Assembly: GCA_963682175.1 (NCBI GenBank)
Contig: OY821784.1
Location: 33,709,621 to 33,773,620 of the forward strand
Source of the DNA: Triglochin maritima
Taxonomy: Eukaryota; Streptophyta; Magnoliopsida; Alismatales; Juncaginaceae
Reading direction: 5' to 3'
DNA: 64,000 nt
Made by a program: the position numbers and the translations under genes. Positions 45,847 to 58,087 of this stretch are shown here, piece by piece. Each line of letters starts with the position of its first letter. Positions within the stretch are counted from its first letter, which is position 1. Under the pieces are notes generated by a model. That model was given only the letters and a program-made list of their open reading frames with translations, did no database searches and had not been told where the DNA came from.

Positions 45847-48074
45847 TTTTGGAGAAGTATCAGGAGTTCGAACATCAGACAACGAAAGTCAAACCTAACA
45901 GAAGTTACTGGTTCAACGATTGATTACTACCCCCGAAAACATCGCTTGCTACGACTCATCCCTGGCCAGGAACATCTTCGGAAGCGGATTCGGGCTCTTG
46001 TTAATGGGCGTGGGCGGCTGGTGTCCAAAAGCTAACTCGTTCGTCTTCGCCATGCACTCTATGGGATAGCCACTTCCAGGAATATAATCTCCCATCGGGA
46101 TGACGGATGGGTTTGTGCCGCAGGTGTGGAACGATCTACGTTGACCGGCTTCGCGAGACCACTTGAATCCAGAGATTTGTGTAAGAAATTGCTACCTTTA
46201 ATTGTTTCATGTTAACTTAACTTTGACTGAATTTCAATTCAGCAGTCTATCGTGTTTGATTTTAGTCTAGATAAGTGGAAGAGGTGTTTAAATGTCATAA
46301 TATATTTACAAGTACGTTGCAATATTGCATAACCTATTGAATGGTTAGATTCCCTTAGTGGTTGTGCTAAAAATAATCAATTACATAGTGCAATTGCATC
46401 TATAATAGTTTTATAATAGTTTTTTCATCAGATAAATAAGAAGTTGTGATTCACAACTCCTTCGAGAAAGCCCAAGAACAAATAACGATTACCAAAAAAG
46501 AACCAGAAGTTTGATCGAATAAGTAACACCCCGTGTTCCTCCAACTCCGTGTGTTCTTCCCACTCAGATCGACATTTTTCCACCGTTTGGTCTTATCTGC
46601 ATAAACTTTTATTTAATCAAAATGTAAAATTAATTTGAAAATTTATTTATTCCCAAAAAACTTCTAAACATCCAAACTGTACTAAATCCACATTTCCAGA
46701 AACTGACTTCGCACGAGAACTCATATCCAGGAACCCCATCAAAATCAATCCAAAATGGCTGAAAAATGCAGCTTATTAAATTATTGATGTTCTCTTGCTA
46801 GTTGCTGCATGGAATTCTTTAACATTACAAGTTGATCACAAAAAGGGCAACCAATATTTAAATTGATTAACGTATGAACGATGCTAAGTAGTACGTAATT
46901 TTCTTGTACAGACCTAGACGACTAGACGTTTGAACAAATTTAGGTTCTAAACCACATTTTTTATTCTTTGCTTTCAAAATGGTACCTGCTTGAAAGAAAT
47001 TATTGGCTAAAGTAAGGTACTTAGTGCAACTATATTACCTGAAAATTCTGTTGAGGAGAAATTGTATTTCAGAAAATAAGGTTTTTTAAAACTACAAGGA
47101 TGTCTTGATTTTCCCAATAACATTATAAATTTGTGTTTTTGCTTCTGTAAGGGAATGGTAATCAAGATCCAAGAGCCATGACCAAACTTCTTGGCAAATA
47201 AGGATCAATTGTGGAACTCAAGGGAGATAAAATAACTTCACAGCCCAATATCCAAGTAATTAGGATCAATTGATGTTTCTTCGATTTGTCCTTGTGCATT
47301 TCGCGATCTTGTTACTGCATTTGGGATGTCCTGTGAAGAAGGGTGGTTTATTACACTTGTTTATGAGAAGGAAAATCATTTATCAGTTCTTAACATTGTT
47401 ACATGCTCTTGCGATCATCAAAAGCAAAATCAGCAGCATAAAAATCACTGATCGCGTTGAAAATGAGAATAAATCAACAGTTAACGTCAACATGGTGATA
47501 ACACTGAGTGTGAACAAGCCGGTTCGATTCAGTTATAATAAGTGTTCAAAACCAGCCCCATTTCAACCCGAATATGAACACAGAACATTTAACCTTGTTA
47601 AGCGAGACCAAGACAGCACAGTACAGGTAATCAGTCTAATTTCGGAGCTCAAAGGACCCAATAGTGGCACCGACATTTTCATAATTTTTCTGTCTTTCCT
47701 TCCTTCAACTTGATTGTTGTTTGACCTTCTTGTTATTGAAATGTTAGTTTTAATCTTGATTTTTTTTCTGTTTACGATGTTTTAGTTTTGATTTTGTGGT
47801 CTTCTTTAAGTGATGAAGTTATCTTGATCTTGTGTTTTTTTATGAAAGATTTCACTGCTACAAAGATACTTCATAGCAATCACATTCATTTTTCCATCAT
47901 CATATGTTTTGCAAGATGTTTTAACCTTTATCTTGTTATTTTCAAAATAATACTAATCACAAATATCTGGAACTTATCTTTCAGCACGTCTCAGAACCAA
48001 AAAGCAAAAGGTCTCCAAAAAGTATTATCATCCTAGACCTAGATATGCTGTCTTGAGCCACAAAGGTAACATTC
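45847..48074. other. No gene recognised
   Basis: An open frame at 47270-47713 (147 codons) starts with a hydrophobic stretch but resembles nothing I know and has AT-rich composition; probably chance. The rest is AT-rich non-coding. Confidence 0.3.
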
Positions 48075-48077
48075 TTA

Positions 48078-48686
48078 GGGTGTGTTTGGATGGTTAAAAC
48101 ACACATTTTTTGATAAAATCCAATTTTTTGGTTTCTGGACATCCAAACAAAAATTGTCCGACCCCATTTTCCTAAAACATTGTGCCCAGTTTTTGGCATT
48201 TAACATTGGTTTCATAAGCTGAGAAAGTTAGCTTTTCGAGTTTTTAAGTGGGGCCCACGTAAAAGGTTTGTTGTTCGGATATTATTTGTTGTACAATTAC
48301 ATGTTTTGCCACTTGATTTTTTATTGTTATACCCCCGATTTTATTAGGTTATTTCATTGAATGTCCTTGTTAGAAACTAATCCACCCACCTAAAATTCAA
48401 TTTCCCCTTAACACCAACGTGAAATCCACCTGTTTCTCCAAAATATGCATGATTAAGTCACTGTTAGTATATTTTTCTCAATTGAAGACCAAAATTTATA
48501 ACTAAAATTTATAACCTGAAGGGAAGGCCTAATGCATCTTTTTGTCATGATTACACATCCAAAAACTGAAAAAACAGTTTTGACATCCAAACGGTTGAAA
48601 TACGAACCGTCAAAAATCACATCAAAAACCGTGTCGTGAACAATAGCGAAAAAACTGAAGCCGTTTTAGGACATCCAAAGGCAACC
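48078..48686. mobile_element. MITE with TTA duplication (Harbinger-like ends)
   Basis: Left end GGGTGTGTTTGGATG and right end, reverse-complemented, GGTTGCCTTTGGATG, flanked by TTA at 48075-48077 and 48687-48689. 609 bp, no coding potential; ACATCCAAAC-type repeats lie inside both ends. Confidence 0.75.
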
Positions 48687-48869
48687 TTAATCAAGTTCCC
48701 AAACAAATTGCAAACACAAAGTATAGATTGCAGGACAGATTATATATGCTCATTCCACTCAAATCCAATTTGCCAACTACATCCAAGTTCACCAACATAA
48801 CTGTCTCAAATTTAATCTTTACATTGCACCATTAGCAAAACCAATCACATTATACACTACCTCCACTTA

Positions 48870-49575
48870 TCTAAGAAGCAACCAAATGCCAAAGTAACCA
48901 TAACAAGTCAAGAATATGTAGTTTTACCTAAAGCATGAGTAAGTAAGAAAGTTACTTTAAAACATATTACTCACTCAACTAACAAGTCCAGAATCCAACT
49001 AGACTAAAATCACAAACTAAGCACAAAAGAATCAAATGCCAAAATAACCATAACAAGTCAAGAATATATAGTTATAACTAAAACATAACTAAACAAGAAT
49101 GTTACATTAAACCCTGCTACCAACTCAACTAACAATTCCATACATTCAACAAGACTAAAATCACAAACTAAGCAAAAAGCAATCGAATGCCAAATTAAGC
49201 TTAACAAGTAAAAAATATGTAGTTATATATAACTAATATATGACTAGACAATAATGTTACATTAAACCCTGATACCAACTCAACCAACAATTTCATACAT
49301 TCAACTAGACTAAAATCACAAACTAAGCACAAAGCAACCGAATGCCAAATTAAGCTTAACAGGTAAAAAAATACGTAGTTATATATAACTTAAACATGAA
49401 TAGACAAAAATGTTACATTAAACCCTACCACTAACTCAACTAACAATTCCGTGATCCAACTACACTAAAATCACATAGTCACATACTAAGCACAAAAAAT
49501 CAAATGCCAAATTAAGCTTAACCACACTAAACAAGCAGTTATAACTTATAACAACAAAATTAAACAGAAATGTTA
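48870..49575. repeat. ~150-bp tandem repeat, about four and a half units
   Basis: Units anchored on AAGCAACCAAATGCCAAA-like text near 48877, 49022, 49171, 49327 and 49489, each followed by ATAACAAGTCAAGAATAT, an AACTAAAACAT tract, ATGTTACATTAAACC and CAACTCAACTAACAA. AT-rich, non-coding. Confidence 0.8.
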
Positions 49576-49627
49576 CCTCATCTCCTTCGAAATTGCAGAA
49601 AACAACATCCAATCTTCAGCTCCTCCA

Positions 49628-50384
49628 TCACCTCCCCAATTTGATTTTCTTCAATTTCATCTTCTTCTCACTCCAACATTCCTCTCCTCTCTTACTTTTC
49701 TCTCCATCAAAATACCCATTCCCCAATCCAGTATACACCAGCAACGGAACCGACTCACCGGACTTAACGCAAACTGACCCGACACACCCCAACCCGCCAC
49801 CGCACACCCACCACGACACTCTCCAAAATGGCATCTTTCCCCATCGAAACCCTCCCGATCCGCAACTCATAACTCCTAACACTCTCCTCCCTAACCCGAA
49901 CCGCGACCAACGTACACCTCCTCTTCACCTTCTTCCTCCAATTGGGTCCCTCGAAATCGACCCAAACCAACTTTCCACTCTTCCTCTCCGCCAGCTTCTC
50001 CCCGACAAACCTCCGGAACTCCTTCCCCAAACTCGACTCCATGAACACCAACCCGTATGACCCAAAGAGCTTCCGTTTCGCATCGGAGGACTTCGATTCG
50101 GATCTCAGGTGGGTAAAGGTGAGGACTTTGGCGTTCGGAGGTGGATCAGGGAGGGTTCTGTTGGGGACGAGGAGGATGGAGGAGGTGGGGGAGTGGGGAA
50201 GAGGGATGAGGTAGGGTTTGGGACGGGGTTTGGGGGGATAGGGTTAGGGTTACGGCGAGGTGGATGGAGGGGTCTTTTGAAAGGACTTTTTTATGTGGGA
50301 TTGGATACATCGGAGGAGGGAGTCAACGGCCTTTGATGCCGTCGACCGGAGGAGGTCAGGGTTAGGGTTTGCCATTAGGTCCAT
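49628..50384 (-). pseudogene. Ribosomal L1-domain protein (RSL1D1/UTP30-like), frameshifted
   Basis: Read on the minus strand from ATG 50384: NPDLLRSTASKAVDSLLRCI, then (frame shift near 50275) DPSIHLAVTLTLSPQTPS, then (shift back near 50220) PYLIPLPHS. A long conserved block follows, with LTFTHLRSESKSSDAKRKLF, SLGKEFRRF and IGRVSMGKDAILESVV. After another shift near 49780 comes KSGESVPLLVYTGLG. The order and motifs (PYxIPLPHS, KxxDAKRKLxxSY, RVxxMGxxxIxENV, SVxLPVY) are those of the eukaryotic L1-domain family that acts in nucleolar pre-rRNA processing. At least three frame changes indicate a pseudogene unless sequence error is responsible. TAACCCTAACCC-like stretches lie in the N-terminal damaged part. 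Confidence 0.72.
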
Positions 50385-50702
50385 CGGAGACCGGAGGGAG
50401 GAAGAGTAGGGTTTTAAAGATTAGGGTTTTGGTACAGGGAAATGACGAATCTAGTTGAGTGGCCGCTTTTAAGGACGGCCACGTTGTTGACGTGTAAAGT
50501 CCAGCTTAGTATTTTTTTTTTTGGCTCTTAACCCGATAAATCATTTAAAGTTTCTCTTATCATTCATTTTGGTGTTAACGTTCTATCTTTCGACGTGCTA
50601 TCCCATCATCCACGGAATCACCTTTGTTACAGGGAAATTTCCGCACAAAAACTTTTTTGTCTTTCTTTCTCTTCCGTATCTTATTTCTTCCTTTTGAGCG
50701 TA
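50385..50702. other. Spacer between the L1 pseudogene and the FAR1-like pseudogene
   Basis: Upstream flanks of two divergently oriented decayed genes; nothing else recognised. Confidence 0.35.
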
Positions 50703-53011
50703 TGTTCTTTTCTTTACTACGACGTCCTCAGATGAGCAGTCTTTCAACGTTCATCAGGAGAAGATATTTTTCCGTTCTTTCGAAGAAACAATGAGTTTTT
50801 ATAGTTCTTATGCAGATGCTTGTGGTTTTGAGTTTAAGATAAGACAATCTCATTACGATCAGAGGGTTGTTATCCGGGCCATACTTGCTTGCTCCAAGGA
50901 GGACAAGGCACCAACAAAACAATGATAAAGAGTATTGAAGCCTCATTTATCCAGTAGAGTCGAGTGCACGACTCATATTAGGGTCTCCGGAAACCCAGCA
51001 AGGGGTTACCAGATTAACTTTGTTGATCTTAACCACAACCATGTTATGCTTGACGAGGAGCAGATGCATTTTCTTAGACAGAAGTGAATTGTACCTGAGG
51101 CCGCGATAGCACGCATATCTTGCAATGATGTTGTTGGATCTCGGCTGCCAAGACCATGCATTTTTTGTCGTCGAGGTGGGGGGTCATGACAAACTGACTT
51201 TCAACGAGAGAGATCTCAGGTTTGTGTTGTTTCTACAGTTAAAAAACGTTAGTGTCTTAGAAGAGAGCTACGACGTTCATAACTTTTTGTGTGTAGGAAC
51301 ATTATAACCGAAGTCAAAAATTTGAAAATGGGACCTGACGATGCACAAGCTCTTCAAAACTATTTCATTAAGATGTAGACGATTGATTCAATATTTTCTT
51401 TGTCATGGATATAAATGATGAATGAAGACTAAGGAACGTTTTCTGGGTTGATTGTCGTTCCAGAACTACATATTCATACTTCGGAGATGCTATGTATTTC
51501 AACACTACATACCTTACTAACGAATACGACATGTCCTTTGCACTATTCGTGGGAGTTAATCACTATTTCGAGTCGGTGTTGCTCAGTTGCGCTTTGCTGG
51601 CCTGTGAGACTACTGAAAATTACATTTTGTTGTTCCAAACGTGGTTGGTGTGCATGGGAGGTACGTATAAAGGATCTGGTTGTCTTAAAAAGGTTTTTGG
51701 GGTACCATTTTAGTTTGATTTGTCCTTTTTAACATTGGTTTGTCCTTTTTAACCTTGTAGTCTACCATTTCAGTTTGGAGGGTACCATTTTAGTCTATCC
51801 ATTTTAAACAGTTGGTTGGACCTTTTTATATACCAAAAATTGTCATGTTTAACCTTTACCATTTCAGTTAGGGGTACCTTTTTATATTTACTGACAATCT
51901 TTTTTGTCCTTTTAAAAGCATTTCTTTGTCTTTTTTAACCTTCTAGTGTATACCATTTCAGTTCTTGAGGAAGCTTTTTATACTTACAGTCAGTCTGTTT
52001 AAACATTGGGTTTGTCCCTTTTAAGATGGTGGTTTGTCATTTTTAACCTTGTATATCATGCCAGTGTGGGGTACCTTTTTATACTTACTGTCGATCCTTT
52101 TTAAACGAAGGTTCTGTCCTTTTTAATTCATTTGTTTCTTTTTTAATACATTGGGTTGTCTTATTTGTCATTTATAATTTATTGGTTTGTCTTTTTTAAA
52201 ATATCGGTTTCTCATTTTTAATTACACCGTCTTGTGCAGATATCCCTCTTCCTGCGATCATAACGAACCAAAGAGATGTCATTACTGCCACTGTAGGGAA
52301 TGTCTTCCCAAACGTCAGGCACAGATTTTGTATGTGACACATAATGAAGAAAGTTTCCGTCAAGTTGTCAACGCAGTATCGAAAGCACATGTTATTTGAT
52401 CTCAAAAATATTGTATACGACTCCAAAAACCCAACAGAATTTGATCGAAATTGGCAATGTTTCCTTGCTTATTTTGAGTTTCAGAACCATACCTGGCTCC
52501 AATCCATTTATGCAATCCGTGAATCTTGGGTACTTGCATTTGTCGGTGATTGTTTTTTAGCAGGAATGACGTCTACCTAAAAAAGTGGGAGTATCAACAC
52601 TTTCTTCGACATGTACTTGACTTTGAAGATAACTCTTAAGCAGTTCGGTCAACAATATGAACTCGTGTTCTGCCACAAGTACGAGAATGAGGCTCAATCA
52701 AATTTTGATTGTCTTCATAAGAACCTCTAGTTGGTTTCAATATATACCTTCGAGAGGCAAATGAGCGAGTTGTATACGGTAGAAGTTTTCAAGAAAGTCC
52801 AATTAGAAATTGGGAAGATGATATACTCTGATCTAACACAAGAGTGCAAAACGAATGACAGGTTGCATTACAAGGTAACTGAACGTGTATGGACTGGTGA
52901 GCAGTTATTGTCAAAATGCTTCCTAGTACAACATAAAAGTCTGAACTTCACATGTGATTGTAGAATGTTTCAGAACATTGGTCTTCTGTGTTGCCATGTG
53001 TTCGTTGTACT
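50703..53011 (+). pseudogene. FAR1/FHY3-like (MULE-derived) protein, spliced, multiply broken
   Basis: Blocks in order. The FAR1 DNA-binding region: FYSSYADACGFEFKIRQS (about 50790) and YQINFVDLNHNHVMLDEEQ (about 51015). The MULE transposase core: GDAMYFNTTYLTNEYDMSFA (about 51485) to FQTWLVCMG. An intron 51661-52239 (GTACGT...TTGTGCAG). Then IPLPAIITNQRDVI, VSVKLSTQYRKHMLFDL and ITLKQFGQQYELVF. Last, a SWIM zinc finger, FTCDCRMFQNIGLLCCHVFV, ending at the LTR insertion 53012. Stops replace expected codons at 52335-52337 (TGA for Trp in C-x-W-H-I), 52578-52580 (TAA) and 52728-52730 (TAG), and frames shift before 51485. The C-terminus is lost. The family includes light-signalling transcription factors descended from Mutator-like transposases. 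No MULE terminal repeats were found, so gene or transposon origin is undecided. Confidence 0.85.
51703..52215. repeat. TTTGTCCTTTTTAA-type array within the FAR1-like intron
   Basis: Alternating GGTTTGTCCTTTTTAAC, GTACCATTTTAGTTTG and TTTTTATACTTACTGTC modules, many imperfect copies. The same TTTGTCCTTTTTAA unit appears in reverse complement at 63157-63712. Confidence 0.75.
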
Positions 53012-54390
53012 TGTTGGCCTTTTGGTCTTAATCTATATTAATTTTGATGATTAATCAAACTAATCTTAATCAATCAACATAATCAATCAAAGTGAGCAAA
53101 CACGATTACATACTTGCAATCATCTTAATATGTTAATCAAGAAAATCAAAGAAAGGAGCATTGAGACAAAGACTCAAGACTTGTAATCAAAACTTTGGAC
53201 GAATACATGTTATTTTGTATTTCTTTAGTCCACAAGGTTTAATGTAAACTTGAGCACTAGGATTCTGTCCCGTTAAGATTCGGTAAACCTAACCCCTCAC
53301 GGTCAACCGAAACCTTTCTAGTTCGGTCCACCGAACACCTGTCGGTTACCCGTATACTTCCCATCAATAAACCTTAGGTGTTATCTGGAATTGCCCCGAC
53401 GGAAGACCGAACCATCTTCGGTCGACCGAATAGCCCTGGACCGGTTTTGGACTTTGCTCCAACGGTCGCATTTGATTCAAGTCCCTAGAACTCAATTGAC
53501 TTGTCCTAAAACGGACGACCGAATACCTATCGGTCAACCGAGTCCTTCTTGGCTTTAGGCGCCCAACGACTATTTACACGTGACACATGACCGTTGTACC
53601 CAACTTAACTGACAGCGCAAAACCCACGCTAACTTCAATCTACCGAAGTATACACGGTCAACCAAACTTGAGTAGATCAGAGTCCAACCAATCTTACTGT
53701 CCACCTTGGAACGGTGAACCGAATGGAATTCGGTTAACCGAACTTAATTAGGGCTAATTGATAATAGTTACTGGAAGTTGGTGAACGATGATCCAAACCT
53801 TATTAGGTCAACCGTATTCTTAATTCAGACTAATCCTTAGGACTACCGTTCTGTTAAGGGTCGACTGAATCTGCATAGAAATCTGCCTGAGCTTAAGTCA
53901 CATTTTGCTTCTCATTGGTTTATTTCCCCACCAACTTCCAAATGGCTAGTAGAGCTTGAAGGCTTATAAATAGGACCTCATTTGTTGCTTTTGAGCCTTT
54001 TGAACACTCTCTATCTATCCAATACTCAAAGTCAAACCATCTTCATCTTCAAGCTCTCAATCCTCAACACTCAAGCCAAAACTTCACAACTTGCATATCT
54101 TATTCCATATCAATATCCCAGTGTGCTCAAGCGTAGAGTGTTAGTTAGATTGTGATTACATCTCCATATTCAAGAATCACCAAAGAGTTGTAAAGCTTCG
54201 AGGAAGCTCTCTCTCGGGTTGCGAGAGGAGACACGAGTGAGGTGAGGTTGTTCGTGAGGCTCGGTGGTTGTAAACAACGTTGATCTCGGCCTGGAACGGA
54301 GATCAATTATTATTGGCTTGGTGAGTGATTAGAGAGGGTTACCCTAGTTATTATTGTTTTATACATTGAGAATGTATGTGGAAAAAAAAC
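53012..54390 (+). mobile_element. Truncated LTR related to the exon-1 solo LTR
   Basis: Starts TGTTGGCCTTTTGGTC, like the 39788 LTR, and parallels it through a palindrome cluster, a TATA-like CTTATAAATAGG near 53967, and the segment AGAGTTGTAAAGCTTCG..CTCTCTCGGGTTGCGAGAGG. Similarity fades near 54345 and the expected CCTACA end is absent, so the right end was lost, perhaps when the neighbouring element arrived. It interrupts the FAR1-like pseudogene. Confidence 0.75.
53281..53740. repeat. CGG-N4-CCG cluster, six pairs at exactly 19 bp
   Basis: Pair starts: 53281/53300, 53324/53343, 53400/53419, 53512/53531, 53636/53655 (first member and arm decayed), 53712/53731. All are 19 bp apart although the sequences between and inside differ (N4 includes TCAA, TCCA, TTAC, AAGA, TCGA, ACGA, TGAA, TTAA). 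Confidence 0.9.
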
Positions 54391-54410
54391 TTTGACAACA
54401 AGTGGGAGAT

Positions 54411-56534
54411 TGAAATGAATATGTTCTAAAAGTTTTACTTTTATATGTCAATTATTATGGATTGGATGTGCAAATATTTTGTTCCTTGATTATGATATTT
54501 GTCTTTTGGAAGTGTTAAGGAAGAGGCACTTGGTCTTTAACCGTAGAGCTCTAAAATATAATGGTTTACATAAATCAAAAGTTATTCATAATCATGATAA
54601 TTAACATGGAACATTAATTACCGAGATAAGATTGTCGTGTTGGTCATCGATTGTTGTAGCTCTACAATTAATTGACGACACAAGTATATAAAAGATGAAA
54701 AAATTACTTTTATATATTGAATAAACCTAACAAATAAAACATTATAAAATTGTGTTTGGTGTCGTTAATGTTTTACTGTGTCTTGGATTTTAAGATATGA
54801 GACTTCTACCTTTTCACTCAAGAAGTGTTTGATTTGATTACTGTCAAAAGTTATCAACGAGTATAGTGATAAAGGCAATAGTTGGTTGAACATGACTTGT
54901 GCTGGAAAAGATAGTTAGTCAAACGATTATCGTTGCCCCTCTTAATTGAGTGATGATATTAGTGGGGCCCTTGATAAAACAAAATTATAATGTGCACAAT
55001 GTAACTTGAGTTAATTTACATATTTATAATTAGCTTAGAGAGATCAAGAAATGAATATAATACAAATGTAACACATTTCTACTTTGTATATATTCTTAAT
55101 ATCATGAGGCAAGGGACGGACACAAGTGGTGCACTCCATCAATAAATGGATCGGGTTTTGGTTCGAGTGGAATTAAGACATCTAACTAATTGGGAGCTAT
55201 AATGTGTAGCTAGATACTGCTTATAGCTTGTGATATTAAGCTCTTAATATCACTGCCAACTTAGTCTAGATCCTCCCAAAGGTCACACCACAAAAACCGG
55301 GAAACAAGAAGCTTGATTTTTGGTTCATATGATGTGTCAGGTTTCTTATAGAAAATATGACACATATGGTGAACAAGTAAAATCAATTATGTTGTGTATA
55401 ACATAATTATAATCATGATAAATTCATATGAGATGCATATATTATAGTGTGCAATAATTTATTATTGCATAGGATAATATATTGCATAAGTTGTGAATTT
55501 GCTAAAAACCGCAAAAGTTCAAATTTTGTTGGAAATAAATCCAAAATTTGAAAAGTCAAAATCGGGTAAAAGTTCGGTAATCCGTTATGGTTCAGTCGAC
55601 CGAAGGATCTGTGGATCGATCAACCGAACGTGGAACAGATAGTCATAGTTGATTGACCGAACTTGACCAAAGTGCCTGGAACTCTGGTACGGTGTACCGA
55701 ACCAGGAACGGTCGACCGAAACATGTCCAATTCCGATATTTTCGGTTAACCGAATGACACTTGGTTTTAGACGTGAATTCGTCTGATCGGTTAAGGAGAA
55801 TTTTTCTCCCTAAGAATCGGTCATCCGTCTAATACTCGGTTAAACAATCGAGACATATTCGGTTAACCGAGTGGGACTCGGTAGACCGATCCTCGATCGA
55901 TTTTCTGCATTTGATAATTAAGAGATTCATTTGATCAATGGTTGGATTGGCTCCAAACTTGGTCAAACGTTTTGTGGAAGCATGTAATACATTATGGAAT
56001 AAGTTTGTGAGAGAAAATGTCAAGAAAACGTGGCTTGAGAATAGCCATGATTGAGAGTAAGATTTGAGCTTATAAATAGGTCATTATTCTCCTTAATTAA
56101 GTTAGTTGTTTTCTAATTATTTTCTCTCCTAATTCACCAAAAAAGCCACGAAAATTCTCTTAGTTTTCTAAGTCTTTGGAAGGAGAAATCTCAGAGATTA
56201 AGGAAGGGGTTTGTAGCTAGATTCTAAGCTAGTTTGGAGATTGATTGGCTAGCTCCTTTCTCTCCAACCTTGTTTAGGGTTTCGGTGAACACTCGGAGGC
56301 ATCCGGCGCAACGAGAAGCGACGATCGTTTTCCTCAACGTCTCTGGAACATCAAGAAGTTTTAGAGAACTTCTAGGTATGAATTTCGGAGTCCCTTGTAT
56401 TTGTTTTAATAAGTTTTTGAAACTAGTTGTTAAAACAAACTGATGCATGCATGAAATAAATCGAAGAAAATTGTAATTGATTATGCATAAAAATTTGAAA
56501 AATACATATGCACAATTAAACATGAAATCCTACA
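54411..56534 (+). mobile_element. Copia-like LTR, probably a 3' LTR with truncated interior
   Basis: Starts TGAAATGAATATGTTC and ends GAAATCCTACA, matching the solo LTR 9138-11048 in reverse orientation over most of its length. The preceding CAAGTGGGAGAT (54399-54410) is a typical Ty1/copia polypurine tract, so this seems to be the 3' end of an element whose interior is missing. The 5 bases on either side do not match, consistent with that. TATA-like CTTATAAATAGG near 56070. Confidence 0.8.
55575..55888. repeat. CGG-N4-CCG cluster in the copia-like LTR, 19-bp pairs
   Basis: Pairs 55690/55709, 55818/55837 (second site decayed) and 55860/55879 are each 19 bp; 55575/55593 is 18 bp. The related LTR at 9138-11048 has no such cluster. 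Confidence 0.85.
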
Positions 56535-57343
56535 TGGTCAACCGAGAGAAAATATCCTGGAGATATCTTGGGATATTTTTGGTGGACCGAATGTGACACG
56601 GTCGTCCGATGAGATTCGATCAGGAGAAATTTTGGTAAGTCAACGGTCGACCAGAGCAATATGCGGATCGTCTGAATTTTTCCAGGGAATTTTTCTCATG
56701 TATATTCGGTCGACCGTCTAGCTCACGGTCAACCGAACGTGTGTCAAAACCGAATGGTTTGGTTAATTCTCGGTTAATCGAACAACGCGATTTTTGCCTG
56801 AATTATTAAGAGAATAATTTGATCATTGGTTGGATTAATTCCAGATTTGATCAAACGTTTTTTAGGATGCTTATGTGGCAATTTGGGATTAATTGTAGGA
56901 GAGAATAAGCAAGAGAACATGACTAAAGAATAGTGCTTGATAATGATGTTTTGGGAGCCTATAAAAGGACATCTCATCCTACTTGTTTATGTTAATGCAT
57001 AAATTTTCTCTCTCATTAATCTCTCACTTAATCACCACAAAAATCTCTTGATAGTTTTAAGTTTTGGAGATAGAAATCTCAGGAGCTTAAAGATGAGTTA
57101 TTAGTTAGATTATAAGCTTAATTAGAGATTGATTGGTTGACTCATTTCTCTCTAATCTTGTTTAGAGTTTGGTGAATACTTGGAGGTCAATCGGCGGGCG
57201 ATTCGACAAGCAACGGAACAATTGTTGGTGCACCTGGTGTTTGTCTTTCGTAATGTCCTCAATACATGATTTGACTTCTTGATAATCATTTTTAAAAATT
57301 TAAATTTTTACATTGTTTGAGGACATTACAAAACCAATCACAC
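56535..57343 (+). mobile_element. Second LTR-like fragment repeating the U3/TATA region
   Basis: Parallels about 55570-56330 of the preceding LTR: palindrome pairs at 56580/56599 and 56707/56726 (both 19 bp), then AATTATTAAGAGAATAATTTGATC, CCTATAAAAGG and GTTTAGAGTTTGGTGAATACT. It then diverges and ends TTGAGGACATTACA near 57343, a gypsy-style LTR end. No left end or target duplication was found. Confidence 0.6.
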
Positions 57344-57911
57344 CTGAGTCAAGTATAAGTCTGAGTAAGCTTGATCATTTGACTCGAAAGATGTTCAACT
57401 GGTTTGGTGACCGGAGCACATAAGAGTACTATGTTTGAATGAGAAGGTGGTGGTCGCCTACACTCATTTAGACAGTTAAAATTGAACGTTTAAAGTGACT
57501 AAAAGATGCTACTTTTGCATCTATAAACTCACGTTTCGATGGCTTTACGAAATGATGATTCAGTAAAGTACACGAGCTTACACATAAAAAAATGGTGATA
57601 TGATTCTACATTTAGGCAACACTTTTTAATAAAAATGCTGCCTAAAAATATAATAAGTACTGGTTTAAGAACTCTAATTTTCTAAATCGCAATTTTCTAC
57701 CCAAATGTTATACATCGTTGGAAAACTATTTAAATCGTCCTAAAGAATTACCATTTTCTCATTTCTACTCATATATCGCGACATTTCACCCTCCTATCAC
57801 CCATCTCTCTTCATCTTCCTCTCATGATCATAAAAAATAATGTTTCGGAGGTCAGTAATGAGTCAAGGGCGCCCTGGTCTACTCCAATCTGGTAAAATGT
57901 TCAACTTCTTT
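57344..57911. other. No gene recognised
   Basis: AT-rich. A short inverted pair AGGCAACACTTTTTAA / AAAAATGCTGCCT occurs at 57614-57647. Confidence 0.3.
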
Positions 57912-58020
57912 TAAATAATAAAAAAATAAAAAATAAAAACAATTAGCGGGCGTCCGCCGGAGGGCCCCCCATTGGGGAGGCGGCTCCGACGGACGTCCAC
58001 TAATTTTTTTATTATTAAAA
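57912..58020. repeat. GC-rich fold-back with AT-rich arms
   Basis: TTAGCGGGCGTCCGCCGGAG at 57943 pairs with CTCCGACGGACGTCCACTAA ending 58003, and outer arms TTAAATAATAAAAAAAT and ATTTTTTTATTATTAA extend the stem. Loop region about GGCCCCCCATTGGGGAGGC. Confidence 0.75.
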
Positions 58021-58087
58021 AGATAATTAATTATAAATTTAGATAAATGCTAAATAAATTAATTATTAAGTTAATAATTACTATATT

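Noticed and set aside
47520..47545. GGTTCGATTC-like text as tRNA B box
   Set aside because: No A box at suitable distance and no cloverleaf could be drawn; no tRNA gene is supported in the window.
47270..47713. 147-codon open frame as a gene
   Set aside because: AT-rich, no recognisable domain, no clear neighbours or splice sites; likely chance.
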